Of a stretch of 61,430 nucleotides of DNA, positions 7,723 through 18,031 are shown piece by piece. Each line of letters starts with the position of its first letter. Within the stretch, counting starts at the first letter, position 1. A model generated the notes under the pieces. That model was not told where the DNA came from and made no database searches. It was given only the letters and a program-made list of their open reading frames with translations. This stretch comes from Gammaproteobacteria bacterium. Its GTDB lineage: Bacteria; Pseudomonadota; Gammaproteobacteria; UBA6429; Thiohalophilaceae. The stretch is from the NCBI GenBank assembly GCA_022712915.1, contig JAFLJQ010000214.1, positions 1 to 61,430 on the forward strand. The letters run 5' to 3'. A program made the translations under genes and the position numbers.

Positions 7723-8406
7723 TTAGTCCAGCCAGTTGAGGATCTCGCTTGCCTGGTTAATTCGACCATCGGCAGGCCAGTCATCGGGTTGATCTTGCTC
7801 GGAAAGGTAGCCGAACATGGCGATGAGGGTGGTCATTCCGGCGGCATGACCGGCCACGATATCTCGTTCGGCATCACCTATATATAGACATTCGGTCGCC
7901 TGACTGCCTGCCAGCTTGCAGGCATGTAACAGGGGGGCGGGGTGGGGCTTGCGTTCGGGTAGGCTGTCACCACTGATCACACAGGCGGCTCGTTGTCTTA
8001 TACCCAGGGCTTCGAGCAAGGGTTCCGTTAGCCCGGCGGGTTTGTTGGTGACGACGCCCCAGTTCATGTTGCGTTCTTCCAGAGTATCGAGCAAAGTTGC
8101 CATGCCGGGAAATAAGGTGGTGTGGGTTTTGATATTGGTTTGATACAGGCTGATGTATTCTTTACGGAGTGTTTCAAAACCCTCATCACCCGGTTCTTTC
8201 TGGAATCCTACTTTTAAAAGTGCGATGGAACCGTGAGAGGCGGCCGGGCGAATGGTTTCTAGTGGCAGCTCATCAAGTCCATATTGTGCGCGTAACAGGT
8301 TGAGGGCATAGGCCAGATCCGGTGCGGTATCGGCCAGGGTGCCATCGAGATCAAACAGGATCGTGCGAATTTTGTTCAAGGTGTTGATCAGGCCGGCTTT
8401 TGGCAA
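7723..8406 (-). CDS. HAD phosphatase, MupP or phosphoglycolate phosphatase type
   Basis: A 227-residue haloacid-dehalogenase phosphatase. Motif I is [14 protein letters not shown] (about residue 18), motif II region is VVTNKP, and motif IV is YIGDAERDI. In Pseudomonas the gene in this place, between ubiG and yciK, is MupP, which dephosphorylates N-acetylmuramate 6-phosphate in cell-wall recycling. The RPAASHGS segment also fits that subgroup. Classical Gph (2-phosphoglycolate) is the alternative and cannot be excluded by reading. The start overlaps the end of ubiG by 19 bases, so the two are probably translationally coupled. Confidence 0.82.
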   Translation of the reverse strand: MPKAGLINTLNKIRTILFDLDGTLADTAPDLAYALNLLRAQYGLDELPLETIRPAASHGSIALLKVGFQKEPGDEGFETLRKEYISLYQTNIKTHTTLFPGMATLLDTLEERNMNWGVVTNKPAGLTEPLLEALGIRQRAACVISGDSLPERKPHPAPLLHACKLAGSQATECLYIGDAERDIVAGHAAGMTTLIAMFGYLSEQDQPDDWPADGRINQASEILNWLD

Positions 8407-9098
8407 TGCATCAGGTAATTGACGCTGACGTCATAACCTAGACTGTATTTTTTATTCAGAGGGTTATAACTCATGCCGGTCAGTTCCCGGACACTCAAGT
8501 CCGCTTCGCGTACCCAATTTTCCAACTCGGAAGGGCGAATGAATTTATTGTAATCATGAGTGCCTTTGGGTAGCAATTTAAGCAGGTATTCGGCACCTAT
8601 GATGGCCAGCATATACGATTTGGGGTTGCGGTTTAATGTGGATAAAAAGACATGGCCACCGGGTTTGACCAGATCGGCACAGGCCTTGATCACTGAGGCG
8701 GGATCAGGGACGTGTTCGAGCATCTCAAGACAGGTGACGACATCAAATTGTTCGGCTTGCTTTGCGGCTAGTTCTTCGGCTGTACTTCGTTTGTAGTTGA
8801 CCTCGACGCCGGATTCTAATTTGTGTAATTGGGCCACCGATAAGGGAGCCTCACCCATATCAATACCGGTCACGATGGCTCCGCGCTGGGCCATACTTTC
8901 TGAGAGAATGCCACCGCCACAACCGACATCGGCCACTTGTTTGCCTTTCAGACCGGCACGGCGATCGATGTAATCCAGGCGCAGAGGGTTGATATCATGC
9001 AGGGGTTTGAATTCGCTATGGGGATCCCACCAGCGTGAGGCCAGGGCCTCAAATTTTGCCACTTCGGCGGGGTCGACATTGAGTGTTTGTGTATTCAT
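8388..9098 (-). CDS. ubiG: Ubiquinone O-methyltransferase
   Basis: A 236-residue class I SAM methyltransferase. The SAM-binding motif is [16 protein letters not shown] (about residue 58), with [13 protein letters not shown] as the post-motif. It catalyses both O-methylations of ubiquinone biosynthesis at the membrane. Length and the C-terminal GMSYNPL segment fit UbiG. It is followed by the overlapping HAD phosphatase on the same strand and preceded by mtaD after a 42-base gap, so an mtaD-ubiG-phosphatase transcript is likely. Confidence 0.9.
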   Translation of the reverse strand: MNTQTLNVDPAEVAKFEALASRWWDPHSEFKPLHDINPLRLDYIDRRAGLKGKQVADVGCGGGILSESMAQRGAIVTGIDMGEAPLSVAQLHKLESGVEVNYKRSTAEELAAKQAEQFDVVTCLEMLEHVPDPASVIKACADLVKPGGHVFLSTLNRNPKSYMLAIIGAEYLLKLLPKGTHDYNKFIRPSELENWVREADLSVRELTGMSYNPLNKKYSLGYDVSVNYLMHCQKPA

Positions 9099-9140
9099 AG
9101 CGGGAGCTTATCTTACCTTAGTTTTGATTTGACAGAAAAA

Positions 9141-10448
9141 TTAGTGGGCTAGTTTATGGTGCCAGCTACGCGTTTTGTCCAGAATGGCAGCGGTATCCAG
9201 TGTGGTCAACTCTCGTCCCTTGAGTAGATGCTTGCCTGCCACCCAGACATCAGTGACACGTTCACGGCCGGTAGCATAGACCAGTTGGGAAACGGGGTTG
9301 TATAAAGGCTCGGCCTCGATACCAGAAAGATCTACAGCAATCAGATCGGCGGCCTTGCCTGTTTCGAGTGAACCGATCTCCTGTTCCAGTCCCAGTGCCC
9401 TAGCACCATTAATCGTGGCCATACGCAATACCTCTTCCGCCGGCACGGCGCTGGCATCATTAGCCACGGACTTGGCTAGCAGGGCGGCGGTACGCATTTC
9501 ACTGAACATATCCAGGTCGTTATTACTGGCCGCCCCATCGGTACCCAATGCCACATTTACGCCAGCCTGTTGCAATTTATGTAGGGGACAAAAGCCACTG
9601 GCCAGTTTGAGATTGGATTCTGGACAGTGCACCACATGCGCACCGCTACTGGCATAGTGAGCAATTTCCTGATCGGTCAGTTGGGTCATGTGTACGCTGA
9701 CCAGATGGGGATTGAGCAGACCCAGTTTTTCCAGTCGGGCCAGGGGGCGCATGCGTAGTTCTTTTTCAGATTCACTGACTTCATGAGCTGTTTCATGCAC
9801 ATGGATGTGAATGGGAATATCCAGTTCTTCAGCCAGGGTGCAGATTTGTGTCAGTGGGGCATCGGCCACGGTATACGGGGCATGAGGAGCAAAGGCTGTT
9901 TGGATAAGTGGCTTATTACGTAACTGGTCATGTAATTCAATGCCTTTGCTGATGTATTCATCGGCATCTTGTGCCCAGGCCGAGGGAAAATTGATCACGA
10001 TCAGTCCTACTACGGTACGCATCCCGGCCTGTTCTGCAGCGCGGGCGGTCTCTTCCGGGAAGAAATACATGTCGTTAAAACAGGTGGTGCCTCCTCGTAG
10101 CATTTCAGCACAGGCCAACAGGCTACCATCATAGACAAATTCGGCACTGACGAATTTTTGTTCAGTCGGCCAGATGTGTTTATTGAGCCATTCCATCAGG
10201 GGCAAGTCGTCGGCCATGCCGCGCATTAGACTCATGGCGGCATGACCGTGGGCATTAATGAGTCCCGGCAGTAAGGCGTGGCCCGGTAAATCGATACGGT
10301 TTGTGGCTTGATAGCGATGGATTTCTTTTATCGGTAGCAGTTCGATAATACGTCCATCATGAATGGCAACGGCATAATCTGAATGAACCATGCCATGGGG
10401 CTCGATGGGAATGACCCATTTGGCGGTAATGAGGCTATCTATTTGCAT
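9141..10448 (-). CDS. mtaD: 5-methylthioadenosine/S-adenosylhomocysteine deaminase (TRZ/ATZ hydrolase)
   Basis: A 435-residue amidohydrolase. Metal-binding motif [18 protein letters not shown] is at about residue 65, followed by [10 protein letters not shown] and [12 protein letters not shown]. In Pseudomonas the gene in the same place deaminates methylthioadenosine, the by-product of polyamine and quorum-signal synthesis. The divergent neighbour is mtnA of the methionine salvage pathway, which supports that substrate. Other nucleoside or chlorohydrolase specificities exist in the family. Start ATG at 10448. Confidence 0.85.
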   Translation of the reverse strand: MQIDSLITAKWVIPIEPHGMVHSDYAVAIHDGRIIELLPIKEIHRYQATNRIDLPGHALLPGLINAHGHAAMSLMRGMADDLPLMEWLNKHIWPTEQKFVSAEFVYDGSLLACAEMLRGGTTCFNDMYFFPEETARAAEQAGMRTVVGLIVINFPSAWAQDADEYISKGIELHDQLRNKPLIQTAFAPHAPYTVADAPLTQICTLAEELDIPIHIHVHETAHEVSESEKELRMRPLARLEKLGLLNPHLVSVHMTQLTDQEIAHYASSGAHVVHCPESNLKLASGFCPLHKLQQAGVNVALGTDGAASNNDLDMFSEMRTAALLAKSVANDASAVPAEEVLRMATINGARALGLEQEIGSLETGKAADLIAVDLSGIEAEPLYNPVSQLVYATGRERVTDVWVAGKHLLKGRELTTLDTAAILDKTRSWHHKLAH

Positions 10449-10478
10449 GAAGCAGAAGATACAGGATTCATGGGAACA

Positions 10479-10526
10479 GATACAAGTTTTGGATAGTTTG
10501 GTCGGTAATGATTATTTACTTGTATC
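10479..10526. promoter_or_regulatory. Inverted repeat in the mtaD/mtnA divergent promoter region
   Basis: GATACAAGT (10479-10487) and ACTTGTATC (10518-10526) form a perfect 9-bp inverted repeat with a 30-base spacer in the 109-bp gap between the divergent mtaD and mtnA starts. The geometry suits an operator pair for one regulator controlling both genes, or a cruciform. No regulator is identified. Confidence 0.4.
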
Positions 10527-10557
10527 AACCGACAGGTCTCTTGTATCTTACGCCGTT

Positions 10558-11601
10558 ATGACACATCAACTTGATTCAATACGCCCCATTGTCTGGCAAG
10601 ACGATCATCTCGAATTACTCGATCAACGCATTTTGCCAACCGAATACCAATTTATATCTTACACCGATGTACATGCCGTTGCCGATGCAATTCGGGATAT
10701 GGTGGTGCGCGGTGCGCCTGCCATAGGAATTACGGCTGCCTATGGAGTTGTGCTGGCCGCCCGGAAACGCTATGCCGAGAGTGCGGGAAATTGGCTCTCT
10801 GCGATACAGGAAGATTTTGAATATCTTGCCGCCTCGAGACCCACGGCAGTGAATTTGTTCTGGGCCATTGAGCGCATGAAACAGTGTTGTACGAATATAA
10901 AAGGTGATCCTGAACCTCGTTTGTTACAAGAAGCGCATGCCATTCTACAAGAGGATATTGCGGCGAATTATCGTATGGGTGAATTGGGGGCATCACTTAT
11001 TGATGCTGGATCCAGTGTTTTGACCCATTGTAATGCCGGGGCGTTGGCCACAGGGGGCTATGGAACGGCCCTTGGTGTGATTCGCAGTGCCTATAGTCAA
11101 GGCAAAATCACCGAAGTGCATGCCGATGAAACCCGTCCTTGGATGCAAGGTGCAAGATTAACTGCCTGGGAGTTATTGCAAGAAGGCATTTCGGTGGAAT
11201 TGAACACCGATGGGGCCGCCGCCTGGCTTATGAAACAGGGCAAAGTGCAGTGGGTTATTGTCGGTTCTGATCGCATTGCCGCCAATGGTGATGTGGCCAA
11301 CAAAATTGGCACCTACAATCTGGCTGTGTTGGCCAAGCATCATGGTGTGAAGTTTATGGTGGCAGCTCCGACCTCTACTATTGATATGAGTGTGGCCTCC
11401 GGTGAAGATATTCCTATTGAAAGTCGGGATACGGCAGAAATTCTGTCTTTAGGTGGACAAAGACTGGCTGCAGAAGGGGCCGGTGCCTGGAATCCGGTGT
11501 TTGATGTGACACCAGCCGAGTTGGTTGATGCCATCGTGACGGAAAAGGGCATCATAGAAAAACCAAATCTCAGTAAGGTCAAACAACTCATGTCTGATTG
11601 A
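10558..11601 (+). CDS. mtnA: S-methyl-5-thioribose-1-phosphate isomerase
   Basis: A 347-residue protein of the eIF2B-like fold. It has [13 protein letters not shown], the catalytic-cysteine segment [18 protein letters not shown] and the catalytic-aspartate segment [18 protein letters not shown]. MtnA isomerises methylthioribose 1-phosphate to methylthioribulose 1-phosphate in methionine salvage. The ATG at 10558 gives the family's N-terminus and length, whereas the open frame reaching back to 10390 overlaps mtaD and is not convincing. Other salvage genes are not in the window. Confidence 0.92.
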   Translation: MTHQLDSIRPIVWQDDHLELLDQRILPTEYQFISYTDVHAVADAIRDMVVRGAPAIGITAAYGVVLAARKRYAESAGNWLSAIQEDFEYLAASRPTAVNLFWAIERMKQCCTNIKGDPEPRLLQEAHAILQEDIAANYRMGELGASLIDAGSSVLTHCNAGALATGGYGTALGVIRSAYSQGKITEVHADETRPWMQGARLTAWELLQEGISVELNTDGAAAWLMKQGKVQWVIVGSDRIAANGDVANKIGTYNLAVLAKHHGVKFMVAAPTSTIDMSVASGEDIPIESRDTAEILSLGGQRLAAEGAGAWNPVFDVTPAELVDAIVTEKGIIEKPNLSKVKQLMSD

Positions 11602-11731
11602 TAGTTATCCTTTGGTTACCTAAATATGGTAGGCATGATTCATGGTGCGTGATTTCATGGTTTAAATCATAAAAATAAAATTAAGATAAAACAAACCAAA
11701 TAAAAAATAAGCAGAAAGATAAAGGAAAACT

Positions 11732-12850
11732 ATGTCACAAGAAGATGTCAGTGCCTCGAAACAACCTGTTAATTACCAGGTTTTGATTCCACAGGAATAT
11801 TACGGTGGTCAGCAGGATGATGAAATTAGCCTGATTGATCTGTTTTTAATCTTATGGCGGAAAAAGCTCTGGATTATTGGGCTGACGGGGCTGATTATGG
11901 TGATGTCCATTTTTTATGCCCTTTCATTATCACCTGTTTATCAGACAACGGCCTATTTGCTTCCGCCTCAAGGGAAAAATATTGAGATTTTAAATTTGTT
12001 TTCTGAACCAAGAGAAAATAAAGATGGTGTGCTGGAGCCCGCGTATACCGTTAAAACTGTTTATGAACAGGTCATGAATAATTTCAAATCTCGCCAATAT
12101 CAATGGGCGTTTTTTAATCAAAACGATCTTATTAAGCTGTATGTAAAAGAGCCTGATGCAGATATTCGACCAAGGGATGTATTTAATGGGGCGTTTTATT
12201 CTGCGTTGAAGGTTGAGGACAAGGAGGGGGGAGAGCAAACGATCTCTTTTTCCTATGGTGACAAACAAGAGGTTGTTCGGCTATTAAATCAATATATCGC
12301 CTTTATTAATGAGGCGACGGTAAAGGCCTTGCTGGGTGAGGTGATAGGTGGTGTTCAATTTGAGAAGCAAAAGGTTCAACAGAAAATTGAACAATTGAGG
12401 CAGGATGCCTTGTTGCAGCGGCAGGATAGAATTTTACAGATCAAGGAACAATTAAATATTGCCCGTAAACTCAATATTCATACTAGTAAATCATCTGCTG
12501 GTTCTTCAGTGTCGATAGATGGACAGGAATTACCCCCTCACTATAGTGAGGGAACTAAGTTTCTGAAGATTAAGTTGGATAGTTTAAGCAACCGGAAATC
12601 TGATGATCCTTATATTACAGGGTTGCGACCATTGCAGGCCAGATTGACGGTATTGGATAAAGCTAAAATTGATGCAAGTCAGGTACGGGCCTTTAATATC
12701 GACCAGGAGGCATTGGAGCCAAAATACCCGATTAAACCTAAAAAGCGCCTAATTGTTATGCTTGGTTTTATTGTTGGCCTCATGCTGAGTGTCTTCGCTG
12801 CCTTTGTATGGCATTTTATTGAAAAATTTCGGCAAGAACAGGGTGTTTGA
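11732..12850 (+). CDS. wzz: Wzz-type polysaccharide chain-length determinant
   Basis: A 372-residue inner-membrane protein with two membrane segments, at about residues 47-67 and 340-362. Between them is a long periplasmic coiled-coil part rich in Gln and Glu. The C-terminal membrane segment is preceded by the proline-rich KYPIKPKKR typical of Wzz proteins. These set the length of Wzy-polymerised O-antigen or capsule. A clear ribosome site (AAAGGA) precedes the ATG. It lies 18 kb from the sugar locus, between mtnA and gyrA, so it may be a separate insertion in the housekeeping block. No wzy is recognised in the window. Confidence 0.85.
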   Translation: MSQEDVSASKQPVNYQVLIPQEYYGGQQDDEISLIDLFLILWRKKLWIIGLTGLIMVMSIFYALSLSPVYQTTAYLLPPQGKNIEILNLFSEPRENKDGVLEPAYTVKTVYEQVMNNFKSRQYQWAFFNQNDLIKLYVKEPDADIRPRDVFNGAFYSALKVEDKEGGEQTISFSYGDKQEVVRLLNQYIAFINEATVKALLGEVIGGVQFEKQKVQQKIEQLRQDALLQRQDRILQIKEQLNIARKLNIHTSKSSAGSSVSIDGQELPPHYSEGTKFLKIKLDSLSNRKSDDPYITGLRPLQARLTVLDKAKIDASQVRAFNIDQEALEPKYPIKPKKRLIVMLGFIVGLMLSVFAAFVWHFIEKFRQEQGV

Positions 12851-12978
12851 GTATGTTCGATGGGTATGACTCCGCGGCTGCTCTTATATGCATATAAATA
12901 TTTAGAGTGTGCAGGCTGAGATTTATATGTCTCAGCCTCCAGCGTCTCTTATTCTGTTTCTCACGCCGTTTTCCTTTG

Positions 12979-13007
12979 ATGCAGTACTCTACACTGCATG
13001 TTATAAT
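12979..13007 (+). promoter_or_regulatory. gyrA promoter: extended -10 with overlapping palindrome
   Basis: TGTTATAAT (12999-13007) is an extended -10 element (TG, one base, TATAAT). The palindrome ATGCAGT-N7-ACTGCAT (12979-12999) lies directly upstream and overlaps the expected -35 position, where no good hexamer is seen. An extended -10 can work without a -35. The palindrome could bind a regulator or respond to supercoiling. The distance to the gyrA GTG is about 60 bases. Confidence 0.5.
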
Positions 13008-13066
13008 CTCTCCCTTAAATTGTCTGAGTTTGTCCGAAATTGAAAAGCTGAGGAAAATGTTCATCT

Positions 13067-15613
13067 GTGACTGAATTTGCCAAAGAAATCCTTCCGGTCA
13101 ATATAGAAGAGGAAATGAAACAGTCCTACCTGGATTACGCCATGAGCGTGATTGTGGGACGTGCCCTGCCTGATGTACGTGATGGTCTGAAGCCGGTTCA
13201 CCGCCGTGTGTTATTTGCTATGCGTGAGTTGGGTAATGACTGGAATAAGCCTTACAAGAAATCGGCTCGTGTGGTGGGTGATGTGATTGGTAAGTATCAT
13301 CCCCATGGTGATACGGCAGTATATGACACCATCGTACGTATGGCTCAGCCTTTTTCTTTGCGTTATATGCTGGTCGATGGTCAGGGTAACTTCGGTTCTG
13401 TTGACGGTGACTCCCCGGCAGCCATGCGTTATACCGAAGTGCGTATGTCAAAAATTGCCCATGAAATCCTGGCTGATCTTGACAAGGAGACCGTCGATTT
13501 TGCCGCCAATTATGATGAGTCGGAACATGAGCCCGTGGTCATGCCGGCCCGGATTCCCAATTTATTGGTTAATGGTTCAACCGGTATTGCGGTCGGCATG
13601 GCCACTAATATACCTCCACATAATCTCACCGAAGTCACTAATGCTTGTTTGGCACTGATCGAGAACCCGGAGATTGCTATTGTTGATCTCATGCAGTTTG
13701 TACCGGGTCCTGATTTTCCTACCGCAGCCATTATCAATGGCGCCAGGGGTATCGCCGAGGCTTATGCTACAGGGCGTGGTCGTATCTATGTTCGTGCCCG
13801 TACCGAGATCGAGGAAGATCCCAAGAACGGTAAGCAGACCATTATCGTTACGGAATTACCTTATCAGGTCAATAAGGCTCGCTTGTTGGAGCGTATTGCA
13901 GAACTGGTTAAAGAGAAAAAAATCGAAGGCATTACAGAGCTGCGTGATGAGTCAGACAAGGACGGCATGCGTATGGTCATTGAATTACGTCGTGGCGAAG
14001 TGGCCGAGGTGATGATCAACAATCTTTATAAACACACCCAGATGCAGAGTGTGTTTGGTATCAACATGGTGGCCCTGGTCGATGGGCAGCCGCGCTTGTT
14101 GAACCTCAAACAAATTCTCGAAGCCTTTGTCCGTCATCGTCGTGAGGTGGTAACACGCCGTACCGTATTTGATCTACGCAAGGCCCGTGAACGCGCTCAT
14201 ATTCGTGAAGGTCTGGCTGTGGCCCTGGCTAATATCGATCCGATTATAGCCTTACTTAAGGCCGCTCCTAATCCGGCTGAGGCTAAGGTACAGTTAATGG
14301 CCTCGGGTTGGGAACCCGGCGTGGTATTGCAAATGTTGGGGCGAACCGGTTCCGAGTCTTCCCGACCTGATGGCCTGCCAAAATCTTTTGGTCTGGTGGA
14401 TGGCAAGTATCGCTTGTCCGCCGTCCAGGCTCAGGCCATCCTTGATATGCGTCTGCATCGCCTGACCGGTCTGGAACATGACAAGATCATTAAGGAATAT
14501 GAAGAACTACTGGTGATCATTGCTGGTTTGCTGGAAATTTTGGGTAATCATGAACGGTTGATGCAGGTGATCAAGGATGAATTGAATGAGATCATGCAAC
14601 AGTATGGTGATGAACGCCGTACTGAAATCCGCTCTAGTCAGGAAGACCTGTCTATTGAAGATTTGATTATGGAAGAAGATGTTGTGGTGACGCTGTCCCA
14701 TGAAGGTTATGCCAAGGCACAGCCCATCACAACGTATAGTGCGCAACGAAGAGGGGGGCGTGGCAAAGCCGCGACATCGGTCAAAGATGAAGATTTTATT
14801 GATAAACTTTTTATAGCTAATACGCACGACACTATTCTGTGTTTCTCCAGCCGAGGTAAGGTGTACTGGCTGAAGGTCTATGAGTTGCCTCAGGCCAGTC
14901 GTACGGCACGGGGTAAACCGATTATTAATCTGTTGCCTCTGGAAGAGGGGGAGCGCATTAATGCCATTTTACCGATTCGTGAATATACCGAAGATCAATT
15001 TATATTCTTTGCCACAGCCAATGGCACGGTCAAGAAAACACCGTTACCCGATTTTTCTCGGCCCCGTTCCTCAGGCATTATTGCCATCGAGCTGCGTTTG
15101 GAAGACAAACTTATCGGTGTTGAATTGACCAATAGCAATAAGGATGTCTTGCTATTTAGCAGTGGTGGTAAGGCGATACGCTTTAACGAGCAGGATGTGC
15201 GTCCGATGGGTCGAGCCTCAGTAGGGGTGCGTGGCGTCAAACTGAAGAAAGGGAATGAAGTCATTTCCATGATCATCGTTGATGAAGGCCATGTCTTGAC
15301 AGTAACGGAACATGGTTTTGGTAAACTGACACCGGTAGAAGATTATCCTCTGCATGGCCGTGGTGGGGTGGGAGTGATCTCCATCCAGACAACAGACAGA
15401 AATGGTTTGGTGACCGGTGCTGAACTGGTCAGTCAGGAAGATGAGATCATGCTGATTACCAACAGTGGCACTCTGGTTCGAACTCGCGTTGAAGAGATAT
15501 CTGTTATGGGGCGCAATACTCAGGGTGTTAAGCTCATTAGCCTTGGGGATGATGAGAGCTTGTCCGGTGTGGAACGTATTGCCAATATTTCGGAAGACGA
15601 AGCAGAAGAATAA
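13067..15613 (+). CDS. gyrA: DNA gyrase subunit A
   Basis: An 848-residue type IIA topoisomerase subunit. The catalytic tyrosine is Tyr122 ([10 protein letters not shown]). The quinolone-determining region reads [12 protein letters not shown], so position 83 is Thr rather than the Ser of E. coli, and position 87 is Asp. The C-terminal wrapping domain starts with the GyrA box QRRGGRG near residue 560. Together with GyrB it introduces negative supercoils. The start is GTG at 13067, with GAGGAAAA about 10 bases upstream. A perfect hairpin follows the stop. Confidence 0.97.
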   Translation: MTEFAKEILPVNIEEEMKQSYLDYAMSVIVGRALPDVRDGLKPVHRRVLFAMRELGNDWNKPYKKSARVVGDVIGKYHPHGDTAVYDTIVRMAQPFSLRYMLVDGQGNFGSVDGDSPAAMRYTEVRMSKIAHEILADLDKETVDFAANYDESEHEPVVMPARIPNLLVNGSTGIAVGMATNIPPHNLTEVTNACLALIENPEIAIVDLMQFVPGPDFPTAAIINGARGIAEAYATGRGRIYVRARTEIEEDPKNGKQTIIVTELPYQVNKARLLERIAELVKEKKIEGITELRDESDKDGMRMVIELRRGEVAEVMINNLYKHTQMQSVFGINMVALVDGQPRLLNLKQILEAFVRHRREVVTRRTVFDLRKARERAHIREGLAVALANIDPIIALLKAAPNPAEAKVQLMASGWEPGVVLQMLGRTGSESSRPDGLPKSFGLVDGKYRLSAVQAQAILDMRLHRLTGLEHDKIIKEYEELLVIIAGLLEILGNHERLMQVIKDELNEIMQQYGDERRTEIRSSQEDLSIEDLIMEEDVVVTLSHEGYAKAQPITTYSAQRRGGRGKAATSVKDEDFIDKLFIANTHDTILCFSSRGKVYWLKVYELPQASRTARGKPIINLLPLEEGERINAILPIREYTEDQFIFFATANGTVKKTPLPDFSRPRSSGIIAIELRLEDKLIGVELTNSNKDVLLFSSGGKAIRFNEQDVRPMGRASVGVRGVKLKKGNEVISMIIVDEGHVLTVTEHGFGKLTPVEDYPLHGRGGVGVISIQTTDRNGLVTGAELVSQEDEIMLITNSGTLVRTRVEEISVMGRNTQGVKLISLGDDESLSGVERIANISEDEAEE

Positions 15614-15634
15614 TCCCGTTTGATTCGTGTCAGG

Positions 15635-15660
15635 TCGCCCTGAACAAACCATCAGGGCGA
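15635..15660 (+). terminator. Hairpin after gyrA
   Basis: TCGCCCTGA (15635-15643), an 8-base loop and TCAGGGCGA (15652-15660) form a perfect 9-bp stem just after the gyrA stop. There is only a weak T-rich stretch downstream, so it may attenuate or process the transcript rather than end it fully. Confidence 0.6.
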
Positions 15661-15696
15661 TTGTCGTAGGTTCTTATTATCAGGAGTCGTATAGAA

Positions 15697-16779
15697 ATGT
15701 CGCGTATATTTAATTTTAGTGCTGGCCCAGCTGTGTTGCCTCAGGCTGTACTGGGACGTGCTCGAGAAGAAATGTTGGATTGGCAAGGGTCAGGCATGTC
15801 GGTGATGGAAATGAGTCATCGTGGCAAGGCCTTTATGTCGATTGCCGAAAAGGCCGAGGCTGATTTGCGTGAACTGATGGCGATTCCGGATGATTACAGT
15901 GTGTTGTTCCTGCAAGGCGGGGCCAGTAGTCAGTTTGCCATGGTGCCTATTAATTTGCTGCGCGGTAAAAATAAGGCCGATTATATCAATACTGGTGCGT
16001 GGTCAAAAAAGGCCATTGCTGAGGCCAAACGTTATTGTGAGGTCAACGTTGCTGCTACCGATGAAGCCAATAACTTCACCCGCGTACCTGCTCAAAGTGA
16101 ATGGCAACTGGATAAAGATGCTGCTTATGTACATTTTACACCAAACGAAACTATCGGTGGTGTTGAGTTTCCATTTTTACCGGAGACAGGTAGTGTGCCG
16201 TTAGTGGCGGATATGTCATCCACTATACTCTCGCGACCGATTGATGTTTCTAAATATGGTGTTATTTATGCCGGGGCACAAAAGAATATCGGCCCGGCCG
16301 GTTTGACTGTGGTGATTGTTCGAAAAGATCTGATTGGACAGAGCCTTGATGGTATGCCGAGCATGTTTGATTATGCCATTCATGACAAAAATGATTCTAT
16401 GTACAATACGCCACCGACCTATGGTTGGTACCTGGCCGGATTGGTCTTTGAGTGGATTAAAGAACTGGGTGGTTTGCAGGCCATGGCCGAAATCAATCAG
16501 CGCAAGGCGGGTAAACTCTATACCGCAATTGACGGTTCTGGTTTTTATGCCAGCCCGGTAGAACCTGTTTGCCGTTCCTTGATGAATGTGCCTTTTACTC
16601 TGGCCAATGCTGATTTGGATAAAGCCTTCCTGGCTGAAGCCGAAAAGATCGGATTGACGAGCTTAAAAGGTCATCGCTCAGTCGGTGGCATGCGTGCGAG
16701 TATCTACAATGCCATGCCAGAAGAGGGTATTGATGCCCTGGTTTCGTTTATGGCTGAGTTTGAAAAGTCGCACGGATAA
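15697..16779 (+). CDS. serC: Phosphoserine aminotransferase
   Basis: A 360-residue PLP enzyme of fold type I. It starts MSRIFNFSAGPAVLP, and the PLP-binding lysine is in YAGAQKNIGPAGLT. The C-terminal GHRSVGGMRASIYNAM segment contacts phosphate. SerC makes 3-phosphoserine from 3-phosphohydroxypyruvate and also acts in PLP synthesis. A good ribosome site (CAGGAG) precedes the ATG. It stands first in a run of plus-strand amino-acid genes, followed by serA. Confidence 0.95.
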   Translation: MSRIFNFSAGPAVLPQAVLGRAREEMLDWQGSGMSVMEMSHRGKAFMSIAEKAEADLRELMAIPDDYSVLFLQGGASSQFAMVPINLLRGKNKADYINTGAWSKKAIAEAKRYCEVNVAATDEANNFTRVPAQSEWQLDKDAAYVHFTPNETIGGVEFPFLPETGSVPLVADMSSTILSRPIDVSKYGVIYAGAQKNIGPAGLTVVIVRKDLIGQSLDGMPSMFDYAIHDKNDSMYNTPPTYGWYLAGLVFEWIKELGGLQAMAEINQRKAGKLYTAIDGSGFYASPVEPVCRSLMNVPFTLANADLDKAFLAEAEKIGLTSLKGHRSVGGMRASIYNAMPEEGIDALVSFMAEFEKSHG

Positions 16780-16837
16780 TAATGGGTATATTTATGAACC
16801 CAACATTAGATATTAAGTTTTAATAAGTGAAATGATT

Positions 16838-18004
16838 ATGCATAAAATTCTGACTCTAAATAATATTTCTGTTGCCGGTTTGGAACGTTTGCCGCGCGAT
16901 GGCTATGAAGTTGCGTCTGAAATTCAGCATCCGGATGCTATTTTGTTACGTTCCTTCAAAATGCACGATATGGCTATTCCTGACACCTTAAAGGCCGTTG
17001 GCCGAGCCGGTGCCGGGGTAAATAATATTCCGGTGGATAAAATGTCCGCCAAGGGTATTCCTGTATTTAATGCCCCCGGTGCCAATGCCAATGCAGTAAA
17101 AGAATTGGTGCTGGCAGGTATGCTGCTTGGTTCACGTAATCTTTGTCAGGCATGGGATTTTGCCCGTCAGCTTGAGGGAACAGATGAAGAAATCACCAAA
17201 CAAGTTGAGGCCGGTAAGAAAAATTTTGGTGGTTTTGAATTACCTGGACGCACGCTGGGAGTGATTGGTCTGGGCGCGATTGGGCGCTATGTTGCCAATG
17301 CCGCGCTGGATCTGGGTATGAACGTTATTGGTTTTGATCCCGGTATTACTGTTGAGGGGGCTTGGCAGTTGTCCTCGTCTGTTGAGAAGGCGCCATCCGT
17401 TGATGCGCTCTTAAGTCAGGTGGATTATGTCACCTTTCATGTGCCCTTGGTGGATGTGACCAAAAATATGCTTAATGCTGGACGTCTCAAGTTGATGAAA
17501 GATAATGTGGTCATACTCAATTTTTCACGTAATGGCATTATTGATGATGAGGCCGTCTCTAAGGCGATTAAAAGTGGTAAGGTCTATTCTTATGTCTGTG
17601 ATTTTCCGAGTAACTTGTTGAAGAATCATGAGCGGGTCATTACTTTGCCGCATTTGGGTGCCTCTACCCGTGAGGCGGAAGATAATTGCGCTATTATGGT
17701 AGCAAATCAGGTTCGCGATTATCTGGAAAACGGTAACATCAAACATTCTGTTAACTTTCCAGAGGTGAAAATGGATCGCACTGAGGGTTATCGTCTCACC
17801 GTCGTTAATAGCAATGTGCCTAATATGGTCGGTCAGATATCTTCTGCTCTGGCGCGCAAGGAACTGAATATTATTGACATGCTCAATAAATCGCGTGGTG
17901 ACATTGCCTATACCGTTATTGATATTGATAAACCTGCTGGGGATGATTTGTTGCAGGAAATCGTCGGGATTGAAGGTGTATTGGCCGTGCGGGCCTTAGC
18001 ATAG
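16838..18004 (+). CDS. serA: D-3-phosphoglycerate dehydrogenase
   Basis: A 388-residue protein of the short SerA form. The NAD-binding motif is GVIGLGAIGRYVANAA (about residue 140), and the catalytic Arg-Glu-His set lies in the LNFSRNG and LPHLGASTREAE regions. A C-terminal ACT domain (about 315-388) is present. It oxidises 3-phosphoglycerate, the first step of serine synthesis, and hands its product to SerC next door. The ATG at 16838 (MHKILTLNNIS) matches relatives. An ATG two codons earlier at 16832 is equally open. Confidence 0.93.
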   Translation: MHKILTLNNISVAGLERLPRDGYEVASEIQHPDAILLRSFKMHDMAIPDTLKAVGRAGAGVNNIPVDKMSAKGIPVFNAPGANANAVKELVLAGMLLGSRNLCQAWDFARQLEGTDEEITKQVEAGKKNFGGFELPGRTLGVIGLGAIGRYVANAALDLGMNVIGFDPGITVEGAWQLSSSVEKAPSVDALLSQVDYVTFHVPLVDVTKNMLNAGRLKLMKDNVVILNFSRNGIIDDEAVSKAIKSGKVYSYVCDFPSNLLKNHERVITLPHLGASTREAEDNCAIMVANQVRDYLENGNIKHSVNFPEVKMDRTEGYRLTVVNSNVPNMVGQISSALARKELNIIDMLNKSRGDIAYTVIDIDKPAGDDLLQEIVGIEGVLAVRALA

Positions 18005-18031
18005 TTGCAAATTCAGTTATAAAATAATGCG

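Noticed and set aside
10390-10557. N-terminal extension of mtnA back to 10390
   Set aside because: The extra 56 residues do not resemble MtnA, overlap mtaD, and cover the divergent promoter region.
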